DNA from: Deinandra increscens subsp. villosa
Taxonomy: Eukaryota; Streptophyta; Magnoliopsida; Asterales; Asteraceae
Direction of reading: 5' to 3'
DNA length: 64,000 nucleotides
Assembly (NCBI GenBank): GCA_039602395.1
Contig: JBCNJP010000014.1
Coordinates: 1,178,001-1,242,000 of the forward strand
Part shown: piece by piece, positions 33,890-45,589 of the stretch
How positions within the stretch are numbered: position 1 is the first letter of the stretch
How the letters are laid out: each line of letters begins with the position of its first letter
Made by a program: the position numbers and the translations under genes
The notes under the pieces: model-generated
The model's database searches: none
The model's input: only the letters and a program-made list of their open reading frames with translations
What the model was told of the DNA's origin: nothing

Positions 33890-35030
33890 TTATATAAGCT
33901 TACGTCATTTAATTATTTAATTGTTCATTTGAGCGTTATAAACCATATTCATTAGAAACATGTGTTATTTAATTGTTCTTTTAATTAAAAAATTATATTA
34001 TTCACGAGATGATTATAGATTTATAGGCTTTTTATAAATAAAGGCGTTTAACATAGGAACGTTATATAACATATCCGTTAAAAACATATATTATTTAATT
34101 GTTCATTTAATTAAAAGATTTTTTTTTTTTTACTTTTTTTTTCCACAAAAACGACATGAAATACAGCGAACAACACGAAAGGAAAAAACACACGACATCA
34201 AGTCGTCATGTCGGAAAGGCGGGTTACAAGTTGCGCCGCTGGCCCTTAAGGCCCCCTATTTAAATGTAACGAAATGAAAGTATTTAAACATATTTAAACA
34301 TAAAACACTAAGATTAAAAGATTTAAAATAATAAAAAAATTAATTAAAAGATTTAAAATAATAAAAAATAAGGCCCCAATTTAAAATATTTAAAATAATA
34401 AAAAAATTAATAAACACAGGAAATATTTTAACATAATATTTACATAAAAAGACATATTTAAGGCCCCCTATTTAAATGTAACGAAATGAAAGTATTTAAA
34501 CATAAAACACTAAGATTCAACTTATTTGTCTTTGTAATCCAAGCCGGTGTCTGGTGTTTGAATTCACTACTTTTTATATTAATTTTGTTTTAAATACACC
34601 AATTTGTGCAATTTGTGTATAAAGTATATTGATTTTATTAGTTTTTGTAATTATTGTGTTATGAAAAAAATAAGCTTAACGGTGTAATTAAGTTGAAACC
34701 CGAACTTTAACGATTTAGCACTCACTTTTCAAACATGTTTATAGTACTAACGGTTTAAATTATTTAAGATTAAAATACGGAAAATAAATAAATAATGATA
34801 TTAAGAAATCAAGAAATAGAGTGAAATGAAGAATTACTAAATTATGTTTTGTGTAGCTTGATAAACCAAGAAAAATTATATGGGTTTGGCCCAATTAAGA
34901 AAGAGAGAAATGGAGCAGCAATTGAATGGAAATAAAGTCAAGTGGCGTGTGGGCTGAATAAATTGAAAGGAGGAGATAAGAATTAACTAATCATTAGCGT
35001 GTTGTCCTAATTGATGGGTTCTCTCAGATA
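33890..35030. other. AT-rich non-coding interval
   Basis: No gene seen. A block of about 50 bp, AAGGCCCCCTATTTAAATG..., occurs twice (about 34249 and 34462), with A/T-rich filler such as ATTTAAAATAATAAAAA repeated between. Confidence 0.6.
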
Positions 35031-35103
35031 GAAATTAAGGTTGCAGTTGAGTAGCAATCCAAGCCAAGAAATTAAGGTTGCAGTTGAGTAGCAATCCAAG
35101 CCA
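35031..35103 (+). repeat. 36-bp tandem duplication
   Basis: Two perfect copies of a unit starting GAAATTAAGGTTGCAG. The second copy leads directly into the inverted TRIM LTR. Confidence 0.9.
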
Positions 35104-35104
35104 A

Positions 35105-35262
35105 CTGTATCAAGATATTGTCCGCTTTACCTCTGATGGATTGTCCATCTAGAAACTCATAGTTTTGTTTTCACCCAACGAATTGTCCGCCCAGGCAAAA
35201 CGCCTCTTGATAGAGATGGTTTCCACCTCCTTATAAGGAAGGCTCCGTTTTCCTCCTCAACA
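35105..35262 (-). repeat. Extra TRIM LTR in inverted orientation
   Basis: Its reverse complement aligns with the LTRs at 35265-35470 and 35542-35731: TGAGGAGGAAAACGGAG, AAGGAGGTGGAAACCATCTC, TGGGTGAAAACAAAAC, then AGCGGACAATATCTTG. It faces the adjoining LTR head to head, so 35105-35470 can fold into a hairpin. Confidence 0.8.
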
Positions 35263-35264
35263 AA

Positions 35265-35731
35265 TGTGGGAATTACTAGATGGAAGCCCCGACTGGTTGA
35301 GGAGGAGAATGAAAGCTTTCTTGTAAGGAGGTGGAAACCTTCTCTACCGAGGTGCGTTTTGCATGGGCGAGCAACTCGTCGAGTGAAAACAAAACCGTGA
35401 GTTCCTGGATGGTCAATCCATTAGAGGCAAAGCGGAAAATATCTTGGTACGGTTGGCTTGGACTGTTGCAAATGGTATCAAAGCCAGGTTTTTGGACCGG
35501 TGTGCCAGTGAGGACGTTGGGCTCCCTAAAGGGGGTGGAGATGTAAGTCCCATATTGGTTGAGGAGGAGAACGAAACCTTCCTAATAAAGAGGTGAAGAC
35601 CTTCTCTACCAAGACACGTTTTTCCTCGACGGGTAACTCTTCGGGTGAAAACAAAACCGTGAGTTCCTGGATGGGCATCCACCGGAGTCAAACTGGACAA
35701 TGTCTTGGTACGGTTGACTTGGGCTATTACA
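35265..35731 (+). mobile_element. TRIM (terminal-repeat retrotransposon in miniature)
   Basis: LTR1 is 35265-35470 and LTR2 is 35542-35731; both start TGT and end CA. They share GGTTGAGGAGGAGAAYGAAA, GTGAAAACAAAACCGTGAG and CAATRTCTTGGTACGGTTG. Only 71 bp lie between them. That piece begins with a PBS-like AATGGTATCAAAGCCAGG (35471-35488) and ends in a polypurine tract (AAAGGGGGTGGAGA, to 35541). No coding capacity. No matching target duplication was found, perhaps because of the inverted LTR on the left. Confidence 0.82.
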
Positions 35732-35883
35732 AGTTTGTGATTGTGGGTCAGACAAAGCTTCAGGCCAGAATGGATTCACATTTGGGTTTATCTAGCACTT
35801 CTGGTATATATTGTAAAACGACTTCAAAGCTATCCTTGACGAGATCTACGAGACTGGAACCACTCACCATTCTTGTTGCTCTT

Positions 35884-37660
35884 CCTTCATAACGATGATT
35901 CCAAAAATAAATGACCCTCAACATCCTAAGGACTATAGACCCATTGGGTTAATCGGTGTTATACAAAAGTGGTGTCAAAGTGCCTGGCTAATAGACTTAA
36001 GCAAGTCATTGGGTCGGTTATTTCTAAAACACAAACGGCTTACGTATCAAGGAGGAATATCTTAGATGGACCATTAATTGTAAACGAGGTTTACTCCTGG
36101 CTCAAAAAAGCCAAAAGGGAAGCATTAGTTTTCAAAACCGACATTCAGAAGCCTTTGGTTGCTTAAATTGGAGTTTTCGCCTTTCGGTCCTCTTTCAGAT
36201 GGGTTTCCTATTCGTTGGTGCACATGGATTGAGGGGTGCCTTAGAGCATCACATGATTCAGTTTTGCTAAACGCTTGTCCATCTAAAGAAACCACATGCT
36301 CAAGAGAACTACGTTAGGGCGTTCACGATCCCCCATGCTTATCATCCTTGCCATGGAAGCTCTTTCATCTACGATGAATAAGCCTGTGTCCGGGGGACTA
36401 TTTCACGGGATTTAACTTCCAAATGAGGGACCAAACATATCACATTCCTCTTCGTTGATGATGCTCTTTTTATTGTTTAGTGTTCGCGTAGTAATGAGCT
36501 TAACCTAGTCCAAATTTTGTGTTGAATTTTTCTTGTCTCAGTTCTAAAGGTGAACCTTGCCAAGAGAAATATCATTGGCATCAGAGTATACAGTAAACTA
36601 TTAGATGATTTAGCTTCCCTGATCGGGTGTGGCATTGGAACTTTCCTCTCAAGTACCTTAGGTTACCTATTGGTGGCAGAATGAATATTCCGTGCAGTTG
36701 GCAACTGGTCATTGATGCTTTCATAATAAAACTATCCTTTTGGAAATGCAGGAGTTTGTCCACCGCGGTTGCTTAATACTCATAAAATCCATCTTTTCCA
36801 CTCTACCTCTTTACTACTTTTCACTTTTCAGGGCCCCTAATAATGTCATTGAATCATTTGAGCAAATACGCATGCAATTCCCTTGGGGTGGAGGGGTGGA
36901 AACTAACAAAAGTCATCGGGTTCAGTGGTCTCAAGTTATCGCCTCAAAAGAAATAGGTGGACTTGGCATTAGGTCCTTAAAAGCTGCGAATTTATCTTTT
37001 CTCTCTAAATGGATCTGCATGTACACCTCAGATTAAAATGGCCTGTGGAGAAGGGTTGTTACGGTGTTACACACCTACAGATCTAATCCGGATGCTTCGG
37101 TCCCTTTCTCTAATGGTGTGGCAGGAATTTGGAAGGCTATGTGTAGAGTTGAAAATTCTCTTCTAGAGTTGCATATTGATTATTCGGACATTAGAGCATA
37201 GGCTGGTACCTCATTTCATTCTTGCACGATTAGGAAACCTGTGAACTCACAGATTTTGGAAGAGAATCGGTTCAAGCTCGAATGAAATAACTGGGTACCA
37301 ATAAATTCAAACGTTTTCATGTGGAGGGCTACTCAAGGAAGATTATGCACTCGCATTGCTCTTTCCCACAAAGGCATTTCACTACCATCTGTTACATGCC
37401 CCTTGTGCCTATATCAGCCAAAACCTGGAGATCATCTATTTACGGGATGTAGATTTGTGAACGAGGTATAGGTCCTAATCTCTAATTGTATCAAATCATT
37501 GCCTATCTTTGTGTTCTTGATCCTTGACTTGGCAAAGCTACACAGCACCATGCACGACAGTGAGCTAATGAGGAAGATTTTTCAAGTTATAGTCATTACT
37601 TCGATTTAGTGTCTTTGGAAAACTCAAAATGAAAGGGTATATGAGGTTAAAGTAAAATCA
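35884..37660 (+). pseudogene. LINE (L1-type) ORF2 relic
   Basis: Fragments in several frames, in the usual order. RT palm start: IPKINDPQHPKDYRPIGLIG, then CLANRLKQVIGSVISKTQTA, and an ILDGPLIVNEVYSW block. Degenerate middle. FVDDALFI (about 36449-36472) stands for the FADD catalytic motif. Next PLYYFSLFRAPNNVIESFEQ and KEIGGLGIRSLKAANLSFLS. Last a zf-RVT-like part (FMWRATQGRLCTRIALSHKG, CPLCLYQPKPGDHLF). Many stops and shifts. The 5' half (endonuclease) is absent. The relic runs to the TA microsatellite, with an unrelated polyT-rich stretch before it. Confidence 0.85.
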
Positions 37661-37853
37661 GCGGGACAACTATTTGGGGAAAACAAATCATTATCGCATC
37701 TTGGGTGAACAACAGATCCAAGCACTCGACGGGTTGGCGCAACTAGAGCAATTTTTCTTTTATTATATAATTGTCTTTCATGTTTTTGGGTGTTTCTTCT
37801 TTCTTGTACATTTTTCTAGCTTCTTGCTACTTTCATATTATCTCCACCGTTCA

Positions 37854-37856
<3 letters not shown>

Positions 37857-37909
<53 letters not shown>
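37857..37909. repeat. (TA)n microsatellite
   Basis: About 26 uninterrupted AT dinucleotides just after the LINE relic. L1 tails can seed such microsatellites. Confidence 0.95.
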
Positions 37910-37914
<5 letters not shown>

Positions 37915-38512
37915 AAACATTAGGGTTACGAATTATTATCCCCTTCCAACCGTTTTGGGATCTTTTGGAGGCGAATTTAAGAGCTAAAACACCTTTAAAT
38001 CATCAACCTTCCATGTTTCAATCATTCAATTCGGTAATGTTTAATTGTTTCATGTGGAATATGAGTAGCTAATCCACTTGTGGTTCTCTCTAGGTGTAGG
38101 GTTTTTAACTTTCTTCATTGTTTTTTTATTGTTTATGTATCATAAGATCGGTTTAGTGGGTAAATCGAGTCAGGTTTAGTTTATGTAAAAGATACATGTG
38201 TCACAACCCGTAACTATGAATGCATCCGGTAATTCGCACATTATAACCATTTAAGTTAGAAATCGGGTTTATCACGGACTATTCCTTAGCACCGCCCCCT
38301 TAAGGACATCTTAGATAAACAATTAGGAGCATTGGGATTTTGATTACCTGAACCCGGAGATGATCATCTTCTCCAAATCTTGTTTAAACCCTAAATTCAT
38401 TCTACATTTGATCTTTTAATTCCCAAATTCTTTAAGTTTCAACTGAATCACCTTCCACATACTCTCTATAGATTCAACCCTTACTTACCCTAACTAATTA
38501 GCTGAGTTAGGT
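37910..38512. other. Non-coding interval
   Basis: No gene. A GTGTCACAACCCGTAACTATG word at 38199 resembles the start of other LTR-like repeats, but no partner was found. Confidence 0.5.
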
Positions 38513-38887
38513 TGTTTTTTAGTGGATTACGAAAACTTGTAAATTCGTGGAGCGTGAGATCCTCTACTGATCTAGATGATATTGGGATGACAACATTGAA
38601 CACGAAGAGATAAACAAAGCTTTGATTTTATTTGATCACAAAGACTCAACAACAAATGCTCAGGACACAAAACACCACAAGAAACACACAGTTAACTCTT
38701 ATCCTTGTCACAAATGAACCAGACTCAACATTATATAGTATGTTATTGTCCAACGAACTAGCTAAGCAATGAACCAGCAGTTAGCAACTAGGTTTGTTGG
38801 TAGCTAGACAACACCTCACTAACTCTAGAACAACTAACACAATACATTCTAATACAACACCTGAGACTCACTGTTTATGCTCTAACA
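38513..38887 (-). repeat. 3' LTR of the gag-only element
   Basis: On the minus strand it starts TGTTAGAGCATAAACAGTG, next to the polypurine tract. The far edge (TG at 38513) is estimated. A TATA-like ACATTATATAGTATG lies at 38729-38743. Confidence 0.7.
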
Positions 38888-39006
38888 GACTCCCCCTTAA
38901 CGTGTGATGTATCTACTATTATCTTCTTCAAATATTCAAGTATCCGATCTTCAATATTGCTGTATTCGATCTTCAATCTTGAACTCCGTTGTTAGTTGCA
39001 GAGCTT

Positions 39007-39513
39007 GCATGGCTGGAACAGGACCATATCACTGAACTACTTGTGAAAAATTCTTCATTATCTTCCTCTTTTACCATGCTCGTGACTCACATTTAACCTG
39101 CGATTTTAGAATACAGAAACGTGGTTTCTATTTTCACGCCAACATAAGTTAATCTTGGAAAAAATATCTCCTTTGGAGAACCAAGATGATTTAAAAATCA
39201 ACTTTGAAATTGTTGTATCTTGTGTTGATCGATCAAAAACAAAATTAGAAATAAAATCTTGCATGGCTGGAACAGGACCATATCACTGAACCACTTGTGA
39301 AAAATTCTTCATTATCTCCCTCTTTTACCATGCTCGTGACTCACATTTAACCTGCGGTTTTAGAATACAGAAACGTGGTTTCTATTTTCACGCCAACATA
39401 AGTTAATCTTGGGAAAATATATCCTTTGGAGAACCAAGATGATTTAAAAGTCCAACTTTGAAATTGTTGTATCTTGTGTAGATCGATCAAAAACAAATTA
39501 GAAATAAAATCTT
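39007..39513. repeat. 254-bp tandem duplication
   Basis: Two copies (39007-39260 and 39261-39513) start GCATGGCTGGAACAGGACC and are about 95 percent alike by eye. They lie in the non-coding part between gag and the 3' LTR. Confidence 0.92.
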
Positions 39514-40326
39514 TTTGCCTTTTACAAACTTTAAATCAAAACTCATCAAAAATCTTTCTGAATTTTCAAAAATTATATTAAAACACACCTAAAATATTTT
39601 TGGATTTTCTAAAATGAAAACAAACATGCAATACTTAATAGAACTCCATTTTTGTTTTGAGAAATATCACTATCTGGGATCATATTGGTCACAACGTCCA
39701 GAACTACAATTCAGTTTCAACTAATGCAACACATAAGCCATGTTGATTGGAGGTATAATTTGTCCATTTTAAACTCATGCATAATCATATTCATAATATC
39801 TGAATATGTTAAGATATTATTAATTTGCTTGACCAGTGTACCCCACACCATCTGACATATTCAGATATCTCAAATATCATATTTTGGGAATTCACTAGTG
39901 ATTAACACATAGTCATTTGTGTTCATGATATCGTCAATTGTGTTCCATGTAAAAAGAAACAAGAACGTCAAATCGTATACATTAAGGTCGATCTTTCGAT
40001 ACACAGATATGGCCTTGATTTAACAAGATAAGAAAAATAAAAACAAGTTGGATTTGTTCAATCAACAATAATCAGGTCGGTTGTGGACACGAAGAGAAAA
40101 TTAGATGATTGAAGAAACACCAAAGAAAATAAAGCGGAACCTCGAATGAACAACTATCAGGTCAATACTTCCGTATACGCAAAGATAGTCCGACCATTTG
40201 AGAAAATAAAGAAAATCATACAAGTTTGAATCTTTGTAAAATAAACACATATATACACAATGACTTCTCATTTTCAACACATCTTTTATATTTCTAGAAA
40301 TACGCTTCAGTATGTTGTCAACTAGG

Positions 40327-41403
40327 TCAAGCATAACATTTAATGTATATCACATTTGAATCAACAAATTTAGTAGTATTATGCACAAAAGATTTTGTGT
40401 TAGCAGCCATAGGACAATCGGAGGTTTTATGTCCACGCTGACGGCATGCATAACATAAACGTCGATGAAACGGATTCATCGAAGCATCATCAGAAAAATT
40501 TTCATTAACCGAACGGTTAACTTTAAAACTCTTTGATTTGCCATAATAAGCATGAGAGTAACCAAGATTACCTGTGTAAAAGAACTTACTATAAAACTCA
40601 TATATGTTATACCTCGTAAAAGAACCACCTTTTGGAGTAGAAGAACTTCGTGGTGAATCATTGGAACCACTTGTAGAACATCCCGAGGAATAACATTCAT
40701 TCTTTGACACAAAAGAAGAAACTTTTTGTTTTGGTTGTTATTGTTTTCCCTTGTTCTTCTGAACATTTTAAACTTTAGGAATAACAACATTCTTCTTGTT
40801 CTCGGACATTTGAACCAGACCCTCCTAGTTTTGATACCCCAGACCAACATTCTTTGATTTGAATTTATCTTTCACAGAGTCAGACTTATTATGACCTTGT
40901 TTAGCAAGTTTTGAGAACTCAGACTTTATTGCATTCAGATCATCTTTGTTACAACGCAAAGATTCATCAATCATAACTTCTAAAAACTGTTGAACTTTAA
41001 CATGTCCTGTATTAATTTCAAATACTTTTTCTTTATCAAGAAATGTAGAAATGGAAGCAAATTTTGAAGCTTGTCCTCCTTCCAACTTCTTCTTCCTAAA
41101 TCTTAATTTCTTTGGCTTATTTGAACTTTGATTTAAATACTGTGAATAATCATGCTCTGTACTACCAGAATTAATCCCAGATGACATTCCAGATGGAGAT
41201 TGAATAATATTCACAGGAGCCGGTACTTGCTGTAAAATATCATCTTTAGAACTATCCTCCTCCTTTTCTATCTTGTACAAATAACTCAGAAAGGTAGCTG
41301 AATTATCACAATTCTTCAGTTGTCTGTTCAGATGAAGAATTTTTATCTTTAGCCCAGGAATTTTTATGTTAGCATCCAACAATTCCTTTTGTTGTGTTAG
41401 CAT
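40327..41403 (-). pseudogene. Gag C-terminal half with zinc knuckle
   Basis: Read 41403 to 40327 in two frames that join near 40800. The first, from 41403, has a Lys/Asn/Ser-rich, charged part (KIPGLKIKILHLNRQLKNCD) and FEINTGHVKVQQFLEVMIDE. The second has a Ser-rich stretch (SGCSTSGSNDSPRSSS) and a zinc knuckle CYACRQRGHKTSDC (CX2CX4HX4C), then a stop at 40327. This resembles the second half of the long copia-1 gag with its spacer and second knuckle. Nucleic-acid binding is the expected role. Confidence 0.72.
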
Positions 41404-41859
41404 CTAGGAATTACTTTTGTTGTGTTACCAAGATTGACTGTGGGTTCTGGGGTGCTCTGCTTTGTTATCACCATAATAGTGACATGTTTCCAAAGGTAAT
41501 CATACTTGTGTTAAATATGTTTACGGTTAATATTACAAAGGTTGTATATGTTTAACGATTGTGTTTTATGTATGTTACAACATATAGAGGGCTGGGTTAA
41601 TCAAATGGTGCGTCGAAAACAGGGCCTAATGAAGAAAAATGGTCCATCAGGGTTATGTTGGTCGTGTCTACCGCTACAATTTAGAGAAGACTTATGCCAT
41701 CAAGAAACCAAGATTATGGCCAGCTACGCCAACGGTACGGATGAACTCTTCCCTCTTTTTCTAGGAGGTCAACTACGTGTATTTTCTATTATACATCAGC
41801 AGAGTTGAAGAGTGGTTGTTGTGTAGGATCGACATGCCGAAGATGGAGATGCCATAGTG
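41404..41859. other. Non-coding interval right of the gag relic
   Basis: Contains a short duplicated word (TTAGCATCYARSAATT at about 41378 and 41397). The open frame 41542-41808 has no recognisable domain. Nothing else seen. Confidence 0.45.
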
Positions 41860-42076
41860 ATGTGTGTGGTTTTGGCTATGAAAATATAACTGATTTCGGG
41901 CTGAAAAACGTCAAAATAAACTTGAAAATATTAAATTATATTTGTTTCTGATGATTATTGTGAGTTTTCAGGTTAAAACAAGTTTGGCACGGAAAATGAG
42001 GTGAAAATGGAGAAAAGTCAAAGTTCGGGTCAACCGGTCAAACGCAGAAGTCAAAATCAAAAAGTGCTAAAAAACT

Positions 42077-42322
42077 TCACGGCCTGCAGGATGTGGGACC
42101 CCCATTCCTTGGATAGACCAAGCTGTGAAGCACCTGATCAAGCTGTGATGCTGAGCCGCAAACCAGTCACCGGTGAAAACTGCCTCACGGCCTGACTTGC
42201 AAGCTGTGAGAGCCTTCACGGCCGTGAAGACCCTGCCCAGGCCGTGAAGCACCTTTCCCTGGATAGCCCAGGCCGTGAGAACTGCCTCACGGCCGTGAGA
42301 GCTCCTTCACGGCCGTGAAGGA
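42077..42322. repeat. TTCACGGCCGTGAAG palindromic array
   Basis: About twelve copies or half-copies of CACGGCCGTGAAG or its variants (GCCGTGAAGCACCT, AAGCTGTGAGAGC). The core CACGGCCGTG is a perfect palindrome. The last copy ends 40 bp before the TATA box. Confidence 0.85.
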
Positions 42323-42361
42323 CCCTAGACTCATTTTTGGAAGTTTTGTGATTTCGGCCCT

Positions 42362-42369
42362 TATAAATA
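42362..42369 (+). promoter_or_regulatory. TATA box of the LTR segment
   Basis: TATAAATA in CCCTTATAAATAGAGGGC, about 40 bp after the palindromic array. A transcription start would lie near 42395. Confidence 0.7.
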
Positions 42370-43600
42370 GAGGGCTCATTTCCACCATTTGAAACATCTT
42401 GGAGAGCAGAGAAAAAGCCAGAGAAAGCCCTCATTGAAGTCCTTCGAAGATTTGAAGATTTGGAGCCTTCAACGAGTCGTCAAGTAGCGTTTTTTATCAT
42501 TTCAAGCTTCTATTTGGTATTGTATTTTACATTTAGCCATGAATTCTTGTTTAGATCTGATTTGTTTATGTTTAAACATTAACATGGTTGGCTAAACCAA
42601 TCAAATCGTTTAGGCATAGACGAGCCCAACCATGGTTTAATCTTGCAATTGTGTCGGTTTTTACATACGATTATGGTTTGAAGTAATAGTTTTGTTTCTT
42701 TGTTTCAATTGATGACATTTGTGTTCTTGATTGTTCTTGGATACTTTTTAGCCTTGTGGGACCCTCATCATTAGGTTGCAGAGCACCGACCGATCAGGAA
42801 TCCTATTGTATAGCCGAACCACAGAATCTGCGGCGTACGCGTGAACTAGCAATAGTCACGATCGTTAAGAACCCTAGTCACCAATCAGGAGTCCAACCCT
42901 TAGGGCTGAGTAAGAAATTACCTACCCTCTGCCAGTAGCCACCCTCGACATTGTCAAGTAAACCAAGTAGTCACCGATAGGTCGGGTCTGCCCTTACTTA
43001 GTCGTGTCTTGGACCTGTTGGGTCAATTGATCCATAGAACTTAACCGCTTCACAACCTAGAACCGTTAGGATCATCCATACCCTAACCATTCAACCAGTT
43101 GTGAGTTGAGTCACCGATAACTCGGGACTTAGCCTAGGGTACTTTAAATCCATAACCAACTTGTCTACACTTCACCATGGACCATTAGTAACCATCTAGG
43201 GCCTGTCTATAACCCTAATAATGAACCAGTCCATAGGAATTAGGTCACCTTGCCTTAGGAACCCAATTCACATAAGCGACAAGGCGTATGCACAAAACCG
43301 ATACAATCGATTAAACCTGGGTGGGGGAGTCATTGCCTAGGCGATCCTCTTACACTACTGAATTAAACAAACCCAATCTTCAATTTGTTCTCTCAAAACC
43401 ATTCACATTTCAAATTCATATTTTCAAAATACAAAAAATAAACCGGCTTAACTAAAGATCAACTGTTTTGCATAAAACGTGTCCTTGAGGTTCGACATCC
43501 CGGTATTTACCAACACTATACTATACATGGCAGATATACTTGCCTACATGTGTGTGTAGTCCCTAGGTGGATAACCATTTTTATAAATTTAAAACCTGAT

Positions 43601-44231
43601 AGTGTAAGACCATATTTTCATATACACTTTCACACATATAACATAGTTCTGGACTAATCACTGGTACATAAAGAGTATACACGGTTTGTGCTTGATCCTT
43701 TATTGGATACGATGCTGATATGTTTCGGATGGCTATTGGAGGAGATACATTAAAAGTTATAACGAAGCTTACATAGGACGGGGCCACAGAGGTCTCATGT
43801 TTGCGGTTTACGACGAGTATCTAACAAGAGGTGGTACCGGTCTAGGTCCTCATCTCGGCGGCTACCAAACATGTGGATTGAGGTCATGTTGTCTTTCTTG
43901 TCAAATAGGAGATGAGTTGGAGGATTTGGGTTTCCAGTGGAAGTAGAAGGTGGCAGAAGGTGAGTTCGGAAAACCCCCAAATCCTTATGAGACGTAAGTA
44001 GTTTCATGCTCAGCCATTTTCGTGCTCGTTGGTTTTTAGCTTCCTCTTTAAAACACTGGTAAGATCTGGTCATGGTAGTGAGCTTTAGTGGTGGTGGGTG
44101 AATACATAGATATTGGAGCGGATATGGATAAAAGGGCATTGATACATAGATATTGAGGAGATATGTTTTTTAGCTTCCTCTTTAAAACCCTAATTAGATC
44201 CCAAGATAAAAAATAAATTCAAAATTTTCCT
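43601..44231. other. Unassigned sequence left of the gap
   Basis: No gene I can support. The minus-strand frame 44139-43795 has no known domain. The word ATACATAGATATTG...GGAG repeats at 44101 and 44141. Confidence 0.45.
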
Positions 44232-44731
44232 NNNNNNNNNNNNNNNNNNNNNNNNNNNNNNNNNNNNNNNNNNNNNNNNNNNNNNNNNNNNNNNNNNNNN
44301 NNNNNNNNNNNNNNNNNNNNNNNNNNNNNNNNNNNNNNNNNNNNNNNNNNNNNNNNNNNNNNNNNNNNNNNNNNNNNNNNNNNNNNNNNNNNNNNNNNNN
44401 NNNNNNNNNNNNNNNNNNNNNNNNNNNNNNNNNNNNNNNNNNNNNNNNNNNNNNNNNNNNNNNNNNNNNNNNNNNNNNNNNNNNNNNNNNNNNNNNNNNN
44501 NNNNNNNNNNNNNNNNNNNNNNNNNNNNNNNNNNNNNNNNNNNNNNNNNNNNNNNNNNNNNNNNNNNNNNNNNNNNNNNNNNNNNNNNNNNNNNNNNNNN
44601 NNNNNNNNNNNNNNNNNNNNNNNNNNNNNNNNNNNNNNNNNNNNNNNNNNNNNNNNNNNNNNNNNNNNNNNNNNNNNNNNNNNNNNNNNNNNNNNNNNNN
44701 NNNNNNNNNNNNNNNNNNNNNNNNNNNNNNN
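44232..44731. other. Assembly gap (500 N)
   Basis: Exactly 500 N, a conventional size for a gap of unknown length. The copia element that ends at 45589 probably extends into it. Confidence 0.98.
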
Positions 44732-45589
44732 AAAGTTTTTCAAAGAAAATGCTCACAAGTTTAGAGGAAAGCTGAAGATTTCAAGTCAATCTTTGAAAAA
44801 GAAAGTGATGCAGAGAGCAGTCAGAGATCATGAAGATCCAAGTTCAACAATCAAGTTCTTCACAGTTAGAGGTTTTCAAAATTTAACCTCTAATTGTTTT
44901 GGAGATTCAAGACAGTTACCGAAGATTCAGCAAGAACCAGTTCTTTCAAAAGAAGCAAGTCAATGAGAGTCCTCCATTTCATTGCTTGTTCATTTCATAA
45001 AGTTCGAGCTGATGCTCATCAAGAGGAAGTCCCAAGTGCCCGTCATGAAACCCAATGAAGATTTCTGCGGAAAGAATCTTCATCAGCATCTATGCCAGCT
45101 AGTAAAGAAGAAGAAGTTCAAAGATCGAAGACTTTTAATATCACAAGCCTAGGGGAAGCTTGTAGAGGCTAGATTATGAGGCTTGTAATATTAAATAAGT
45201 TGGGCTGGGCTTAGAGGGTTTAATTAGATTAGTAGGCTAGTTTTATTATGTTTAGGCTAGTTTACTATTAGATTGGGCATGGGCTTGGGTTTATGATTGG
45301 GCTAGTTAGAGTTTATGATTGGCCCAAGGCCTTGTAAGAGGTGGTATAAATACCACCTCATGTTTATGATCAAGTAAGCTTTGGAGAACCTATTTACGAT
45401 TTCCCCTTGTGTGTGTGATTCCGATCAGCTCTTCTTCAAGCTTCATAGTAGCTTATTTCCATTCAAGACTTCATCTTTCTTAAAGATCTAGTCTTTTATT
45501 CTACTATTCTTCTTGAATCAATCTTTCACGAGGATTCCGCACTCGTGTTAGATCTTTATATCGTGTGTTTGGGAGATTTTCGGACCTAC
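44732..45589 (+). mobile_element. 3' end of a copia element related to copia-1
   Basis: 44732-45160 is the 3' internal region, ending in a polypurine tract (AGCCTAGGGGAAGCT). The LTR 45161-45589 follows. The rest is lost in or left of the gap. No coding motif seen in the visible part. Confidence 0.75.
45161..45589 (+). repeat. 3' LTR, same family as copia-1 LTR
   Basis: 429 bp, TGTAGAGG...CGGACCTACA, with inverted TGTAG/CTACA ends. It shares words with 11403-11814: GATTCCGCACTCG, TTGAATCAATC, TTTCGGACCTACA, TTGGGCTAG. A TATA-like GTGGTATAAATACC lies at 45341-45354. The next base, 45590, starts the gypsy-like segment B. Confidence 0.85.

Larger units (their letters stand above)
38513..41403 (-). 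mobile_element. Gag-only LTR retrotransposon, 5' truncated
   Basis: A 3' LTR (38513-38887) borders a polypurine tract (AAGGGGGAGTC on the minus strand, 38898-38888). Upstream on the minus strand are a 1.4-kb non-coding part with a 254-bp tandem duplication and the C-terminal half of a gag gene (41403-40327). No protease, integrase or RT lies between gag and the 3' LTR, so the element resembles TR-GAG-type non-autonomous elements. The gag N-terminus, PBS and 5' LTR are missing to the right of 41403. Confidence 0.75.
41860..43600 (+). repeat. Gypsy-like LTR segment with palindromic array
   Basis: It begins near a TGATGTGTGTGGTTTTGG word and has a TTCACGGCCGTGAA array (42077-42322), a TATA box (42362-42369) and a long transcribed-like region of higher GC content. 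It ends around the words GAGGTTCGACATCCCGGTAT (43480-43499), which resemble ends of Athila/Tat-type LTRs. No gag or pol is attached. The edges are estimates. Confidence 0.5.

Noticed and set aside
41542..41808. Open frame left of the LTR segment
   Set aside because: No recognisable motif, no start context or neighbour to support it.
43795..44139. Minus-strand open frame left of the gap
   Set aside because: No domain seen; composition not clearly coding.
44190..44756. Open frames running across the N gap
   Set aside because: They consist of unknown bases and carry no information.
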